Below, piece by piece: positions 33,712 to 42,163 of a DNA stretch of 64,000 nt. The notes under the pieces were generated by a model, which had not been told where the DNA came from, ran no database searches, and saw nothing but the letters and a program-made list of their open reading frames with translations. The DNA is from Myxococcales bacterium. GTDB lineage: Bacteria; Myxococcota_A; Polyangia; Haliangiales; Haliangiaceae. Both the position numbers and the translations under genes were made by a program. The DNA lies in NCBI GenBank assembly GCA_016716835.1, contig JADJUW010000002.1, positions 372,001 through 436,000 of the forward strand, in the 5' to 3' direction. How positions within the stretch are numbered: the first letter of the stretch is position 1; every line of letters begins with the position of its first letter.

Positions 33712-36261
33712 TTACCGCGTGCTCGTCGCGTCCGCGGCGTCGATGCGCAGCGGCGCGTCGGCGAGCACGTACGCCATGACGGCGATGGCGGCGATGTTGT
33801 TTGTAAAATCGACGGGGTTAATCTTGTCGAGCGTGTCGGCGTGGGTGTGGTGGTAGTCGAAGTAGCGTTCGTTGGCGCTGTCGATGGTGGCGCCTAGCAT
33901 GCCCAAGTCGATCATCGGCTCAATGTCCGTGCCGGCCCAGCCCGTCTTGATCGTTGGCGCGCCCGCCACGGCGAAGATCGGCGCAAGCTGCGCCCACCGG
34001 GCCGTGATTGTCACCTCGGTGGCCTTAGGCGCCGCAATGGTAAAACCGCGCGGCGCAAACGTGCCGGCGTCGGTCTCGAACACCAGCACGTGGTTGCCGG
34101 CGTCCTTGCCGTATTGCGCGGCGTAGGCCTCGGCGCCGGCCGTGCCATTTTCTTCATTGGTAAACAAGACGACGCGAATCGTGCGGCGGGGCGTCAGGCC
34201 GAGGCGTTTCAGCGTCGCAAGCGCCTGCATGCACGCAACCACGCCGCCGCCATCATCGTGCGCACCCTGGCCAATGTCCCACGAATCGATATGGGCGCTA
34301 ATCAACACGATTTCGTGCGGCGCCTCGCGGCCTGGCAGCTCCGCGATGACGTTGAACGACGGCGCCGGCGGCCGCTCGCGGCTTTGCAGCCGCAGCGTCA
34401 CGCTGACAGGTTGACCGCTCGCAACGAGGCGCGCGATCAAATCGGCGTCTTCGATGGCAATGGCCGCCGCGGGGATTTTTTTGACGCCGGCTTTATAGCT
34501 GAGCGTGCCGGTGTGGGGCGTGTGCAGCGAGACCGTAGTCAGCGATCGCACGAGCACCGCCGCCGCGCCGAGCTCGGCCGCGCGCGAGGCGCCATAGTAA
34601 CGAAAACCAAAGATGGCCCCGTAGCTCGCCATCGTTGTCATCGGCACATTGAACAACACGATCGCGCCCTTGATGCGATCTTTCGCCGCCGCCATGGCCT
34701 CCCACGAATCCACCACGACCACATTGGCGGTGATGCCCCGCGCCGGCGTTGACACCGTGCCGCCAAGCCCAAGCAGCGCAAGGCGATGCGAGATGGGTGC
34801 AACGATGCTGCCGCGTTCCTCACCGCGTACCCAATGGCGCACCTTGACCGGCTGCAACGTTGTCGCGAGGCCTTCTTGGATCAACGTCGTCTGCGCCCAC
34901 GTAATGGCCGCCGCCAATTGCGGCGAGCCGCTGAGGCGGGCACCGATGCGGTCGGTGAGATAAGCGAGGCGCGGCCACGCGGTGGTGTCCGCGGCGACCG
35001 CCGCGATGATGCGCTTGGCATCGCCTGCAAGGCGAGCCAGTTCGGCTTCGGCGAGCCACGCGGTTGCGTTAGGCGCCATTGCCCCGCCGCCGGTTGCGCC
35101 CGACGTGCCGGTCCGCGTAACAAAGGCATCGGCATCGCCGTCGATTTCGGCCGCACGCTCGGCGTCACTTTCACGCGTCGCCATTGGATCGCGCGCATCG
35201 TCGCCGCCAAGCGGTCGTGGGCCATGCTTGGGCGTGCAGCCCATCATGGGCAAGGTGCAAGCGAGCAGCATGATCAGCGCCGCAGCGGAAAGACGCGTAC
35301 CTGGTTGCATAATCGGTTCCTCGTGAAGGAAGGGGGCGGCGTCGACCAGCAGCCACAGGCCAACGACGCCCATCAAGGTATAGAGCGGCCAGGGCAGGCC
35401 AAGCCCGCCCATCATGATGAGCGCGAGGCCAACCGACGCATCGCGCTGCGCCCGTACCTCAGAGACGGCGCAAGCGCCGATGGTCCACATAAGGGCGGCC
35501 GCGGCGGAGGCTCCGACCAATAGGCGCGACGGCGAGACGCCTTCGCGCAGATCGATGCCAAAGGTCGTAAAAAACATCTGCGCGCTGGCGACCGGTTGTT
35601 CGTCGAGGCTGGAATAGATCACGCCTGCACAGAGGATGGCGAGCAGCCACGGCCCACTGCGGCGAATCGCCACGGACACCGGGCGTGGCGCAAACCATAC
35701 CGGGGTAAGCAGCGCGACGAGCGGGATAAACGCGAGCAGCTTGTGGATGCCACGTGCCACGGCATCGGCGCCGAGCCACGGCCGCAACGCCACCAACGCG
35801 AGTGGCACCAGCAAGCAGCTGGCCCACACGCTAATGCCAAGCTTGCTGCGAATTGGCGCAGAGCTACGCCAAGCGACCACGACGGCGCCGATGACGGCGG
35901 CGATCGCGAGCACACGGAGTGCGACGGCCGCGTTGGCCAGCCCAGGCAGCGCAGCAGCCGTGACGCTTGCCAGCGCGGTGGTGCCGAGGACGAGCGGCAA
36001 CGGCAGGCTTGTCACCCGCCGCGGCGCGCCTCCCGCGGTAAACCCGCGCCAAAACAACGCGATGGCCGCGACGATCGTCGCGAAATAAAACAGATAGAGG
36101 CCAGCCCAGTCGAGCGCCAGCAACGCCTTCGACGTCGCATGCCCAGGTGGCGGCCGCAACGACTCGACAATGACGCGGTTGATCGCTAGCTCCAGCGCGC
36201 CGACCACAAACAGCGTGCGCGACAGCGGAAAAAGTGCGTGCGCCGTATGATCTAAAAACAT
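33712..36261 (-). CDS. Composite ORF: polytopic membrane protein followed by M28 lipoprotein peptidase
   Basis: An uninterrupted 849-codon frame. The first ~317 residues are a polytopic membrane protein (about eight helices, for example LVVGALELAINRVIVE and LLAFIPLVALLTPVWF). At codon ~318 an ATG (35310) follows a strong Shine-Dalgarno (35317-35322) and opens into a lipoprotein signal with lipobox PMMGC. The rest is an M28 di-zinc peptidase: HIDSWDIGQGAHDDGGG (two metal ligands), NEENGTAGAEAY, VFETDAG and HTHADTLDK, with a PA-like insert before it. M28 enzymes are aminopeptidases or carboxypeptidases. Either this is a true membrane-anchored fusion, or two genes whose separating stop has been lost, with the peptidase made from 35310. 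Confidence 0.82.
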   Translation of the reverse strand: MFLDHTAHALFPLSRTLFVVGALELAINRVIVESLRPPPGHATSKALLALDWAGLYLFYFATIVAAIALFWRGFTAGGAPRRVTSLPLPLVLGTTALASVTAAALPGLANAAVALRVLAIAAVIGAVVVAWRSSAPIRSKLGISVWASCLLVPLALVALRPWLGADAVARGIHKLLAFIPLVALLTPVWFAPRPVSVAIRRSGPWLLAILCAGVIYSSLDEQPVASAQMFFTTFGIDLREGVSPSRLLVGASAAAALMWTIGACAVSEVRAQRDASVGLALIMMGGLGLPWPLYTLMGVVGLWLLVDAAPFLHEEPIMQPGTRLSAAALIMLLACTLPMMGCTPKHGPRPLGGDDARDPMATRESDAERAAEIDGDADAFVTRTGTSGATGGGAMAPNATAWLAEAELARLAGDAKRIIAAVAADTTAWPRLAYLTDRIGARLSGSPQLAAAITWAQTTLIQEGLATTLQPVKVRHWVRGEERGSIVAPISHRLALLGLGGTVSTPARGITANVVVVDSWEAMAAAKDRIKGAIVLFNVPMTTMASYGAIFGFRYYGASRAAELGAAAVLVRSLTTVSLHTPHTGTLSYKAGVKKIPAAAIAIEDADLIARLVASGQPVSVTLRLQSRERPPAPSFNVIAELPGREAPHEIVLISAHIDSWDIGQGAHDDGGGVVACMQALATLKRLGLTPRRTIRVVLFTNEENGTAGAEAYAAQYGKDAGNHVLVFETDAGTFAPRGFTIAAPKATEVTITARWAQLAPIFAVAGAPTIKTGWAGTDIEPMIDLGMLGATIDSANERYFDYHHTHADTLDKINPVDFTNNIAAIAVMAYVLADAPLRIDAADATSTR
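35310..35322 (-). promoter_or_regulatory. Internal Shine-Dalgarno and start for the M28 lipoprotein
   Basis: On the reverse strand GAGGAA (35317-35322) stands 6 bases before an ATG at 35308-35310. The encoded product begins MQPGTRLSAAAL and runs into a lipobox (PMMGC), so this is a complete translation start inside the longer frame. It would give a 533-residue peptidase, a normal length for the secreted family. Confidence 0.6.
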
Positions 36262-36371
36262 GGGGGTTATAGAAGGGTTTGCCGCTAGGTTTCGTAGCGA
36301 AATTAGCGAGTTGCGTCAAGGAAAGGCCGAAGTTTTGTCGCTTTACAGGCGATGTCGTATGGTGAGGAGAC

Positions 36372-37262
36372 ATGCTTCGATTGCTAGTGGCTTTGGGCGT
36401 TTGCGCGGCGCTAACCTGGGCGCTCTCGGGCGACTTTGCGACCTCCCGCGCGAGGCGTGAAGACACGGCGGCGGCCATCGCGGGCAAGGCCGCGACCCTT
36501 GCCGCGGCGCCGTCGATGCCAGCGACTACCGCGCGAACCGTTGGAGATGACAGCCGCATTGACACTGGACTTGGCGCCGCGCGAGGGCCGGTCATTGTGC
36601 TCGATCCGGGCCACGGCGGCTCAAACCATGGCGCGCTTGCCATCGTGCCAAGCGTGCTCGAAAAGCAGCTTACCTTGGCGATTGCGACGCAGACCGCGAC
36701 ACGCTTGCGCGCGGCGGGCTACACCGTCTATCTCACGCGCGAGGACGATCGCGCGCTGACCTTGCGCGAACGCTTGGCATTTGGCGAAAACGTCAACGCC
36801 ACGCTCTTTGTCAGTATTCACGCCAATGCCTCGCAAAGTCGGCAGCAGCACGGCTTTGAAACCTATGTGCTTTCGGCGCGGGCCATCGATGTCGACGCGC
36901 CGGCGTTGCGTCACGATCTCTCGCGACCTCGGCCGGGCATTGACCCGACCACGGCGATGGTGCTGGACGACATCGAGCGCGGCGTGTCGCAATGGCGCTC
37001 GATTGACGTCGCGGAGCGGGTGCAGCTGGCGCTGGCGCAGGCGCGGCCGAACAGCCCCAATCGCGGCATTCGGCAGGAGTCCCAACATGTGCTGCTTGGC
37101 GCCACCATGCCCGCGATATTAGTTGAGGTGGGCTTCATCGACCATCCCCGCGAAGGGCGTGAATTGATGCAGCCGCCAGTACAGGGCAAGATCGCGGAGG
37201 CGCTGGCGAATGCGATGTCAGCCTGGATGGTCGCCAATAAACTTGGGCCGACGCGGCCGTAG
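36372..37262 (+). CDS. N-acetylmuramoyl-L-alanine amidase, Amidase_3 type
   Basis: A 296-residue exported cell-wall hydrolase that cuts the bond between MurNAc and the stem peptide. An N-terminal hydrophobic segment (LLVALGVCAALTWAL) serves as signal or anchor. The catalytic domain starts at VIVLDPGHGGSNHGA (His, zinc), goes through ARLRAAGYTVYLTRE and LFVSIHANAS (second His) and ends with ILVEVGFIDHP (catalytic Glu). It is preceded by GGTGAGGAG and followed after 33 bases by rph, so amidase-rph-rdgB may be one operon. No cell-wall-binding repeat is visible. Confidence 0.92.
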   Translation: MLRLLVALGVCAALTWALSGDFATSRARREDTAAAIAGKAATLAAAPSMPATTARTVGDDSRIDTGLGAARGPVIVLDPGHGGSNHGALAIVPSVLEKQLTLAIATQTATRLRAAGYTVYLTREDDRALTLRERLAFGENVNATLFVSIHANASQSRQQHGFETYVLSARAIDVDAPALRHDLSRPRPGIDPTTAMVLDDIERGVSQWRSIDVAERVQLALAQARPNSPNRGIRQESQHVLLGATMPAILVEVGFIDHPREGRELMQPPVQGKIAEALANAMSAWMVANKLGPTRP

Positions 37263-37295
37263 CGCGCATTTGCGAGATGCAGTACTACCGGCGCC

Positions 37296-38000
37296 ATGCG
37301 CATCGATGGCCGAAAAAACAATGAACTCCGCAAGCTCGAGATTGTTTCGGGCTATCAAAAACACGCCGAGGGCAGCGCGCTCATCAAGATGGGCGATACG
37401 CACGTGCTGTGTGCGGCCTCGGTTGAAGCGGGCGTTCCGCACTTCCTAAAGGGCAAAGGCCAGGGCTGGCTGACCGCCGAATACGCCATGTTGCCGCGCG
37501 CGACGCACACGCGCAGCAAGCGCGACCCGGGTGGCCGCGGCAAAGAAATCCAACGCCTCATCGGCCGCGCCTTGCGCCAGGCCGTTGACCTGCAAAAGCT
37601 CGGCGAATTCACCATTGCCGTCGATTGTGACGTGTTGCAGGCCGATGGCGGCACGCGGGTATCGTCGATTACGGGGGCTTGGGTCGCCTTGGCGTGGGCC
37701 ATCGAGTCCATGATAAAATCTGGCGCGCTCGCCGATCGCGGCGCGCTATTGCCACCGGTGGCGGCGATCTCGGTCGGCATCGTGGGCGGCGAAGTCATGC
37801 TCGACCTGCCCTACGAAGAGGATAGCCGCGCCGAAGTCGACATGAATGTCGTCATGAACGAGCAGGGCAAGCTCATCGAAGTGCAAGGCACCGGCGAGAA
37901 CGCGTCGTTTAATCGCGCACAACTCGACGCCATGCTCGACGTCGCGCATGTCGGCATCGACGTCTTGTGCAAGCGTCAGCGCGAGGCCGCGCCAAAATGA
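37296..38000 (+). CDS. rph: Ribonuclease PH
   Basis: A 234-residue phosphorolytic exonuclease that trims tRNA 3' ends using phosphate. Characteristic blocks are MRIDGRKNNELR, GDTHVLCAASVE, MLPRATHTRS, IGRALRQAVDL, DCDVLQADGGTRVSS and TGAWVALAWA. Length and motifs are standard. Its TGA stop overlaps the rdgB start (ATGA at 37997-38000), so the two are translationally coupled. Confidence 0.96.
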   Translation: MRIDGRKNNELRKLEIVSGYQKHAEGSALIKMGDTHVLCAASVEAGVPHFLKGKGQGWLTAEYAMLPRATHTRSKRDPGGRGKEIQRLIGRALRQAVDLQKLGEFTIAVDCDVLQADGGTRVSSITGAWVALAWAIESMIKSGALADRGALLPPVAAISVGIVGGEVMLDLPYEEDSRAEVDMNVVMNEQGKLIEVQGTGENASFNRAQLDAMLDVAHVGIDVLCKRQREAAPK

Positions 38001-38629
38001 GCGCGCCGCGCACGCTGGTGTTTGCGACGCGCAACAAGGGCAAGGTCGCCGAGTTGCAGGCGTTGCTCGCCGGGGCGGGCATTGCGGTTTGTTCGCTCGC
38101 CGAGCTCGAGGCCGCGCGCGGCATCGCCCTGCCAGAGGTGATTGAGGATGGCGCGACGTTTTACGACAACGCGCTGCTTAAGGCCCGCGCGATCGCCTTG
38201 GCCACGGGCTTGCCGGCGCTTGCCGACGACAGCGGCCTCATCGTCGATGCCCTCGGCGGCGCGCCAGGGGTATTTTCGGCGCGCTATGCCGGCGAGCCAA
38301 GCAACGACGCCGCGAATAATGGCAAGCTCTTGGCGGAGCTCGCCGCGGTGCCCAGCGACCAGCGCACCGCGCGCTTCGTCGCCTCGCTGGTGTTTTGCGA
38401 CGTGGCGGATGGCGTCGAACAACTCATCGCCGCCGAGGGCGTGTGCGAAGGCACCATCTTGACCGCGCCGCGCGGCTCAGGTGGCTTCGGCTACGATCCA
38501 CTTTTCTTGTCCCTCGACGCCGGGGTATCGTTTGCCGAGCTCACGGTGGCGCAAAAGTCGCAATTCTCGCATCGCGCGCGTGCGATGGCGGCGCTGGCGA
38601 CCAGCCTCGTCGCTGCCCTTCAACCATAG
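37997..38629 (+). CDS. rdgB: Non-canonical purine NTP pyrophosphatase (RdgB/HAM1)
   Basis: A 210-residue enzyme hydrolysing ITP, dITP and XTP to monophosphates, keeping deaminated purines out of nucleic acid. Start at 37997 overlaps the rph stop and gives the classical MSAPRTLVFATRNKGKV opening. The DGATFYDNALLKA and PALADDSGL motifs (metal and substrate site) and APGVFSARYAG are intact, and GGFGYDPLF is near the end. Confidence 0.95.
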   Translation: MSAPRTLVFATRNKGKVAELQALLAGAGIAVCSLAELEAARGIALPEVIEDGATFYDNALLKARAIALATGLPALADDSGLIVDALGGAPGVFSARYAGEPSNDAANNGKLLAELAAVPSDQRTARFVASLVFCDVADGVEQLIAAEGVCEGTILTAPRGSGGFGYDPLFLSLDAGVSFAELTVAQKSQFSHRARAMAALATSLVAALQP

Positions 38630-38636
38630 GAGCCTT

Positions 38637-39320
38637 ATGCCTAAGCCTCACCTCTACGTTGGCAACTATAACTACTCCAGTTGGTCGTTGCGGCCATGGC
38701 TCTGCCTGGCTTGGTCGGGCCTTGCCTTCGACGAAACGCTCATCAATCTCGATCAAGACGGCTATGGCGAGAAAAAGATCGCCGACGTGCTAGCCGTCTC
38801 GCCGACCGGCACCTTGCCTGCCATGCGCGTTGGCGACCTGACGATTTGGGACAGCCTCGCCATTGCCGAGTGGGCGGCCGAGGCGGCGCCCGCCGCGAGC
38901 CTGTGGCCACAAGACCTGATGGTCCGCGCCGTGGCGCGCTCGGTGACGTGCGAAATGCATGCCGGGTTTCCAGGCATCCGCCGCGATCTCTCGATGAACA
39001 TACGCCGGCGCGTGGTGGCGACCGGGCTGCCCTCGGAGACCCTCGCCGAAATCGAGCGGATCGATCAGCTTTGGTGCACAATGCGCGCGCAATTTGGCAG
39101 CGGCGGCGCGCATTTGTTTGGTCACCGCACGATCGCCGACGCCTTTTATACGCCGGTGGCCACGCGCTTTCGCACCTATGGCATCTCGCTCTCTGCCGCC
39201 GCTGGGGCCTATTGCGACGCCCTGCTGGCTGATACCGCCTTTACCACCTGGGAAGCACGCGTGCTCGCCGTGCCCGCCGAGCCGTTTTCGCGGGCACCGA
39301 TCGACGCGCTCTATATTTAG
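38637..39320 (+). CDS. Glutathione S-transferase family protein
   Basis: A 227-residue protein; the ATG at 38637 has GGAG just upstream and sits 7 bases after the rdgB stop, so it probably belongs to that operon. The thioredoxin-like N-domain runs NYNYSSWSLRPWLCL to GTLPAMRVGDLTIWDSLAIAEW, where the last part is the glutathione-binding cis-Pro and ESxAI-like motif (DSLAI). The alpha-helical C-domain follows. The substrate is unknown. The end overlaps the opposite TrhO-RluA gene by four bases. Confidence 0.9.
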   Translation: MPKPHLYVGNYNYSSWSLRPWLCLAWSGLAFDETLINLDQDGYGEKKIADVLAVSPTGTLPAMRVGDLTIWDSLAIAEWAAEAAPAASLWPQDLMVRAVARSVTCEMHAGFPGIRRDLSMNIRRRVVATGLPSETLAEIERIDQLWCTMRAQFGSGGAHLFGHRTIADAFYTPVATRFRTYGISLSAAAGAYCDALLADTAFTTWEARVLAVPAEPFSRAPIDALYI

Positions 39321-41119
39321 GGCACGACAGCCCACGCCGGCGGAGGCGCGGTAAACGCAAGTGGCGCGTCGGTGACGGGATGGCGAAACGAAAGCGTGTG
39401 CGCGTGCAGGCACATCGGCGGCGCGCCGACTGGTAGCGTCTGCGCGTCGGCAATGCGGCCGCCCGGTAGGTACGTCGGGTCGCCAACCACCGGCATGCCG
39501 AGCTGCCAAGCGTGAATGCGGATTTGATTCGTCCGTCCGGTAATCGGACGAGCGGTGACCATCGCCGTGCCGTCGGGCAGCCGCGCCAAGACCGCAAATT
39601 CGGTGCGCGCGGCCTGGCCACCTTCGTCGTCGACGGTACGCGAGCCCGCAAGGCCCGCCCCCGTGCTGATCGGCGCCTCGACCACAAACGTATCTTGCGG
39701 TGGGTGCCCGGCGATGCGCGCGAGGTATTGCTTGCGAACGTCGCCACGCTCAAATTGCTGCTGCAGCTTGTGCGCCGCATGGCGGCTGCGCGCAAAGACC
39801 ACCAAGCCGGACGTGTTGGCGTCGAGCCGGTGGACGGGACGAGGCCTTTGAGGCGCGTAGACCTGCGCCAACATGTGCTGCAGCGTGTTGCGATTAAAGC
39901 GCCCGCTTGGGTGCATGGGCAGCGGCGCCGGCTTGCCCACCACGAGCATCACGTCGTCGCTTGTCAGCAGCTCGATGTCAGCACAAACATCGGGCTCGCG
40001 CGTCGCTGGATCGATGCGAAAAAAACGCTCGCCGGCGCGCACGATCGTGTCGGACGCAATAGGTTCGTGTTCTTCGTCGATGATGCGCCCATGCGCAAAC
40101 GCCACGTCCCAGGTCGCCACGTCTACGTGCGGAAAGACGCCGCGCAAGAAGGCGCCGATGGGTTGGCCGTCGAACGCCTGCGTGATCTTGAAGGGCTTAA
40201 AGTTGTCGTAGGGCTCGCTGCCTGGCAGCGCCTTGGCGAATGCGCGCAAGGCCGCGGCCTTAGCTACGCGCTCGGCGGCCAAATGGGTCTCGGACGTCAC
40301 AAAGCAGTGTGGACAGGACTCGCCTTTAATGTAGCGCGGGTCGCGTTGCTCGATCGCGGTGACCGGCGCCATGCACGCAAAGCATTGCGCCGTCTCGGTC
40401 GGCTGCAGATGTGCGTCAATCCCAACCCGGTGGTCAAACACAAAGCACTCGCCGGTGTAGTGCGCGCTGCCAACATCTTCAAAGTACTTCAAGATGCCGC
40501 CGTCGAGCTGATAAACATGTTTGTAGCCAGCTTGTGCCATGTAAGGCCCAGCTTTTTCGCAGCGGATGCCGCCGGTGCAAAACATCACGATCGGCGTGTC
40601 CGGCGTAATTTCGCCTGCTTTCGCCAGCGATTCAACCGCGGCGGGAAACTGGCGAAAATGGTCGATGGGGAGGGTCTTGGCCCCGGCAAACGTGCCGATC
40701 TTGTATTCGTAGTCGTTGCGCGTATCGAGCATCAGCACCGGCTTGCCATCATCGAGCCAGCGCTTTAGCTCGGCCGGTGCCAGCTTAGGCGACGGCTTGT
40801 TGGCCGGATCAATGCCGTCAATGCCAAACGCGATGATCTCTTTCTTGATGCGCACCAACATGCGATTGAACGGTTGCGCCGCGCTCTCGCTGTATTTTGC
40901 CGCAAGCGTCCCCAGCCCCGGCACCGCCCGCAGCTTCGCGAGTAAATCGTCGGCACCTTGCTTGTCGCCGGCGATAAATAGATTAATGCCCTCCGGCGCG
41001 AGCAAGATGGTGCCCTTTAGCGCCCGCGCCTTGCAAAAGCCCTGCAGGTCCTCGCGCAGCGCGCGCAATTCGCCCAGGTTGGCAAACTTGTAGGCAGCAA
41101 TATTGGTGACGGCTTCCAT
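39317..41119 (-). CDS. Fusion of tRNA U34 hydroxylase TrhO and RluA-type pseudouridine synthase
   Basis: A 600-residue two-domain RNA modification enzyme. Residues 1-~290 are TrhO (UPF0176): MEAVTNIAAYKF start, rhodanese loop FCTGGIRCEKA with Cys181, and four cysteines (246, 249, 269, 272) that could hold a metal. TrhO adds the hydroxyl of 5-hydroxyuridine at wobble position 34 of tRNAs. Residues ~305-600 are an RluA-like synthase with HRLDANTSGL, Asp433 being the nucleophile. Both halves look complete. Fusing them suggests a common tRNA or rRNA substrate; which uridine the second half modifies is not known. The start lies 4 bases after the 3' end of the tRNA-Arg gene. Confidence 0.92.
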   Translation of the reverse strand: MEAVTNIAAYKFANLGELRALREDLQGFCKARALKGTILLAPEGINLFIAGDKQGADDLLAKLRAVPGLGTLAAKYSESAAQPFNRMLVRIKKEIIAFGIDGIDPANKPSPKLAPAELKRWLDDGKPVLMLDTRNDYEYKIGTFAGAKTLPIDHFRQFPAAVESLAKAGEITPDTPIVMFCTGGIRCEKAGPYMAQAGYKHVYQLDGGILKYFEDVGSAHYTGECFVFDHRVGIDAHLQPTETAQCFACMAPVTAIEQRDPRYIKGESCPHCFVTSETHLAAERVAKAAALRAFAKALPGSEPYDNFKPFKITQAFDGQPIGAFLRGVFPHVDVATWDVAFAHGRIIDEEHEPIASDTIVRAGERFFRIDPATREPDVCADIELLTSDDVMLVVGKPAPLPMHPSGRFNRNTLQHMLAQVYAPQRPRPVHRLDANTSGLVVFARSRHAAHKLQQQFERGDVRKQYLARIAGHPPQDTFVVEAPISTGAGLAGSRTVDDEGGQAARTEFAVLARLPDGTAMVTARPITGRTNQIRIHAWQLGMPVVGDPTYLPGGRIADAQTLPVGAPPMCLHAHTLSFRHPVTDAPLAFTAPPPAWAVVP

Positions 41120-41122
41120 GTC

Positions 41123-41197
41123 GCGCCCCCACTTGGATTTGAACCAAGGACCTACGGCTTAGAAGGCCGTTGCTCTATCCAACTGAGCTATGGGAGC
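41123..41197 (-). tRNA. tRNA-Arg (UCU)
   Basis: A 75-base cloverleaf read on the reverse strand. Acceptor arms GCTCCCA and TGGGGGC pair (one G-T), the D arm is GCTC/GAGC, the anticodon stem ACGGC/GCCGT encloses loop CTTCTAA (anticodon TCT), and the T arm has CTTGG-TTCAAAT-CCAAG. CCA is not encoded. It lies directly upstream of the TrhO-RluA gene. Confidence 0.94.
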
Positions 41198-41318
41198 CGG
41201 GTGGCGCGACCATATCACCGCTCTCGCCTAGGCGGGTACCGGCGACGAGAGGCAAAATCCGCGCTCCTGGGCGCCCGGGCCTGGCCAATCCCCATGCGCG
41301 TGGTATCCAGGTCTGCGT

Positions 41319-41909
41319 ATGCCCGTACTATCGACGCAAGCCCACGAAACTCTGTTTACCGCGGCACGCACGCATCAGGGCTGGACCGACGAAGCCATCC
41401 CAGAGGCGACGCTGCACCAGCTCTACGACCTCATGAAATGGGGCCCGACCGAAGCCAACACCACGCCCGGCCGCTTTGTATTTGTGACCTCACCCGAGGC
41501 AAAGGCCAAGCTGTCGCCGTGCATGGCCGCGGGCAATCGCGCCAAGACCGACGCCGCACCAGTTACCGTGCTGTTTGCCTACGACGCCGCGTTTTTCGAA
41601 TTCTCGCCGCGGCTCATGCCCGCCATCAAAGGCCTGCGTGAGCTCTATGCCGGTAACGCCACGCTGGCTGAGAGCGTCGCGCGTCGCAGCGCCAGCCTGC
41701 AGGCCGCCTACTTCATGCTTGCGGCGCGCAGCCTGGGCCTAGATTGCGGCCCCATGGCCGGCTTTGACATCGACAAGGTCAACGAGGCCTTCTTCGCCGG
41801 CACCACGTGGCGCATCAACTTCGTCTGCAACCTCGGCCATGGCGACCCCTCCAAACTCTACCCACGCGGGCCGCGCCTTGACTTCACCGAAGCCTGCAAA
41901 ATCCTCTAA
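41319..41909 (+). CDS. Nitroreductase family protein, RutE-like (probable malonic semialdehyde reductase)
   Basis: A 196-residue flavin-dependent oxidoreductase. The N-terminal TAARTHQGWTDEAIPEATL, LMKWGPTEANTTPGRFVFV and AYFMLAARSLGLDCGPMAGFD regions match the RutE/YdfG-type small nitroreductases that reduce malonic semialdehyde to 3-hydroxypropionate in uracil breakdown. Length is typical. No rut genes are nearby, so the physiological substrate is uncertain. It stands alone between tRNA-Arg and a cluster of palindromic repeats; the stop at 41907-41909 abuts the first hairpin. Confidence 0.87.
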   Translation: MPVLSTQAHETLFTAARTHQGWTDEAIPEATLHQLYDLMKWGPTEANTTPGRFVFVTSPEAKAKLSPCMAAGNRAKTDAAPVTVLFAYDAAFFEFSPRLMPAIKGLRELYAGNATLAESVARRSASLQAAYFMLAARSLGLDCGPMAGFDIDKVNEAFFAGTTWRINFVCNLGHGDPSKLYPRGPRLDFTEACKIL

Positions 41910-42033
41910 ACAGAAACGCATTGAGTGGGGATCTTTCGGTGTACGGCTTCGCGAGCCTCGTTGCAGCCAGACGGCTGCGCCTCGGCATCGCTGCAGGCGT
42001 GCACCGAAATCTCCTCCACCCACTGCGTTCTGT
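41910..42033. repeat. Long imperfect palindrome directly after the nitroreductase gene
   Basis: About 124 bases forming an imperfect hairpin. The outer arms (ACAGAAACGCATTGAGTGGG near 41910 and the reverse complement ACAGAACGCAGTGGGTGG near 42033) match, and the centre is a perfect GCAGCC-AGAC-GGCTGC at 41963-41978. It could act as the terminator for the nitroreductase, or be a REP/MITE-like element. No T-run follows. Confidence 0.65.
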
Positions 42034-42163
42034 TCTCCGCCATTTAGGATCTATTGCTGCGCGATCCTTGATAGCTTCAGCTGAGAAGCCCACATACCTC
42101 TATCGCGACAACGCACCGTGAGCAGCCCAACGCCCCGACGTGATAAGTAAGCACCGTGCCGTA
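42034..42163. other. Short spacer between two repeat elements
   Basis: About 130 bases between the first palindrome and the repeat copy B. No ORF, tRNA or clear promoter found. It belongs to the gene-free gap of about 585 bases between the nitroreductase and tRNA-Pro. Confidence 0.4.

Noticed and set aside
39512..40768. 418-codon forward ORF opposite TrhO-RluA
   Set aside because: It is the antisense shadow of a clear two-domain enzyme in high-GC DNA; Arg/His/Val-rich composition with no domain.
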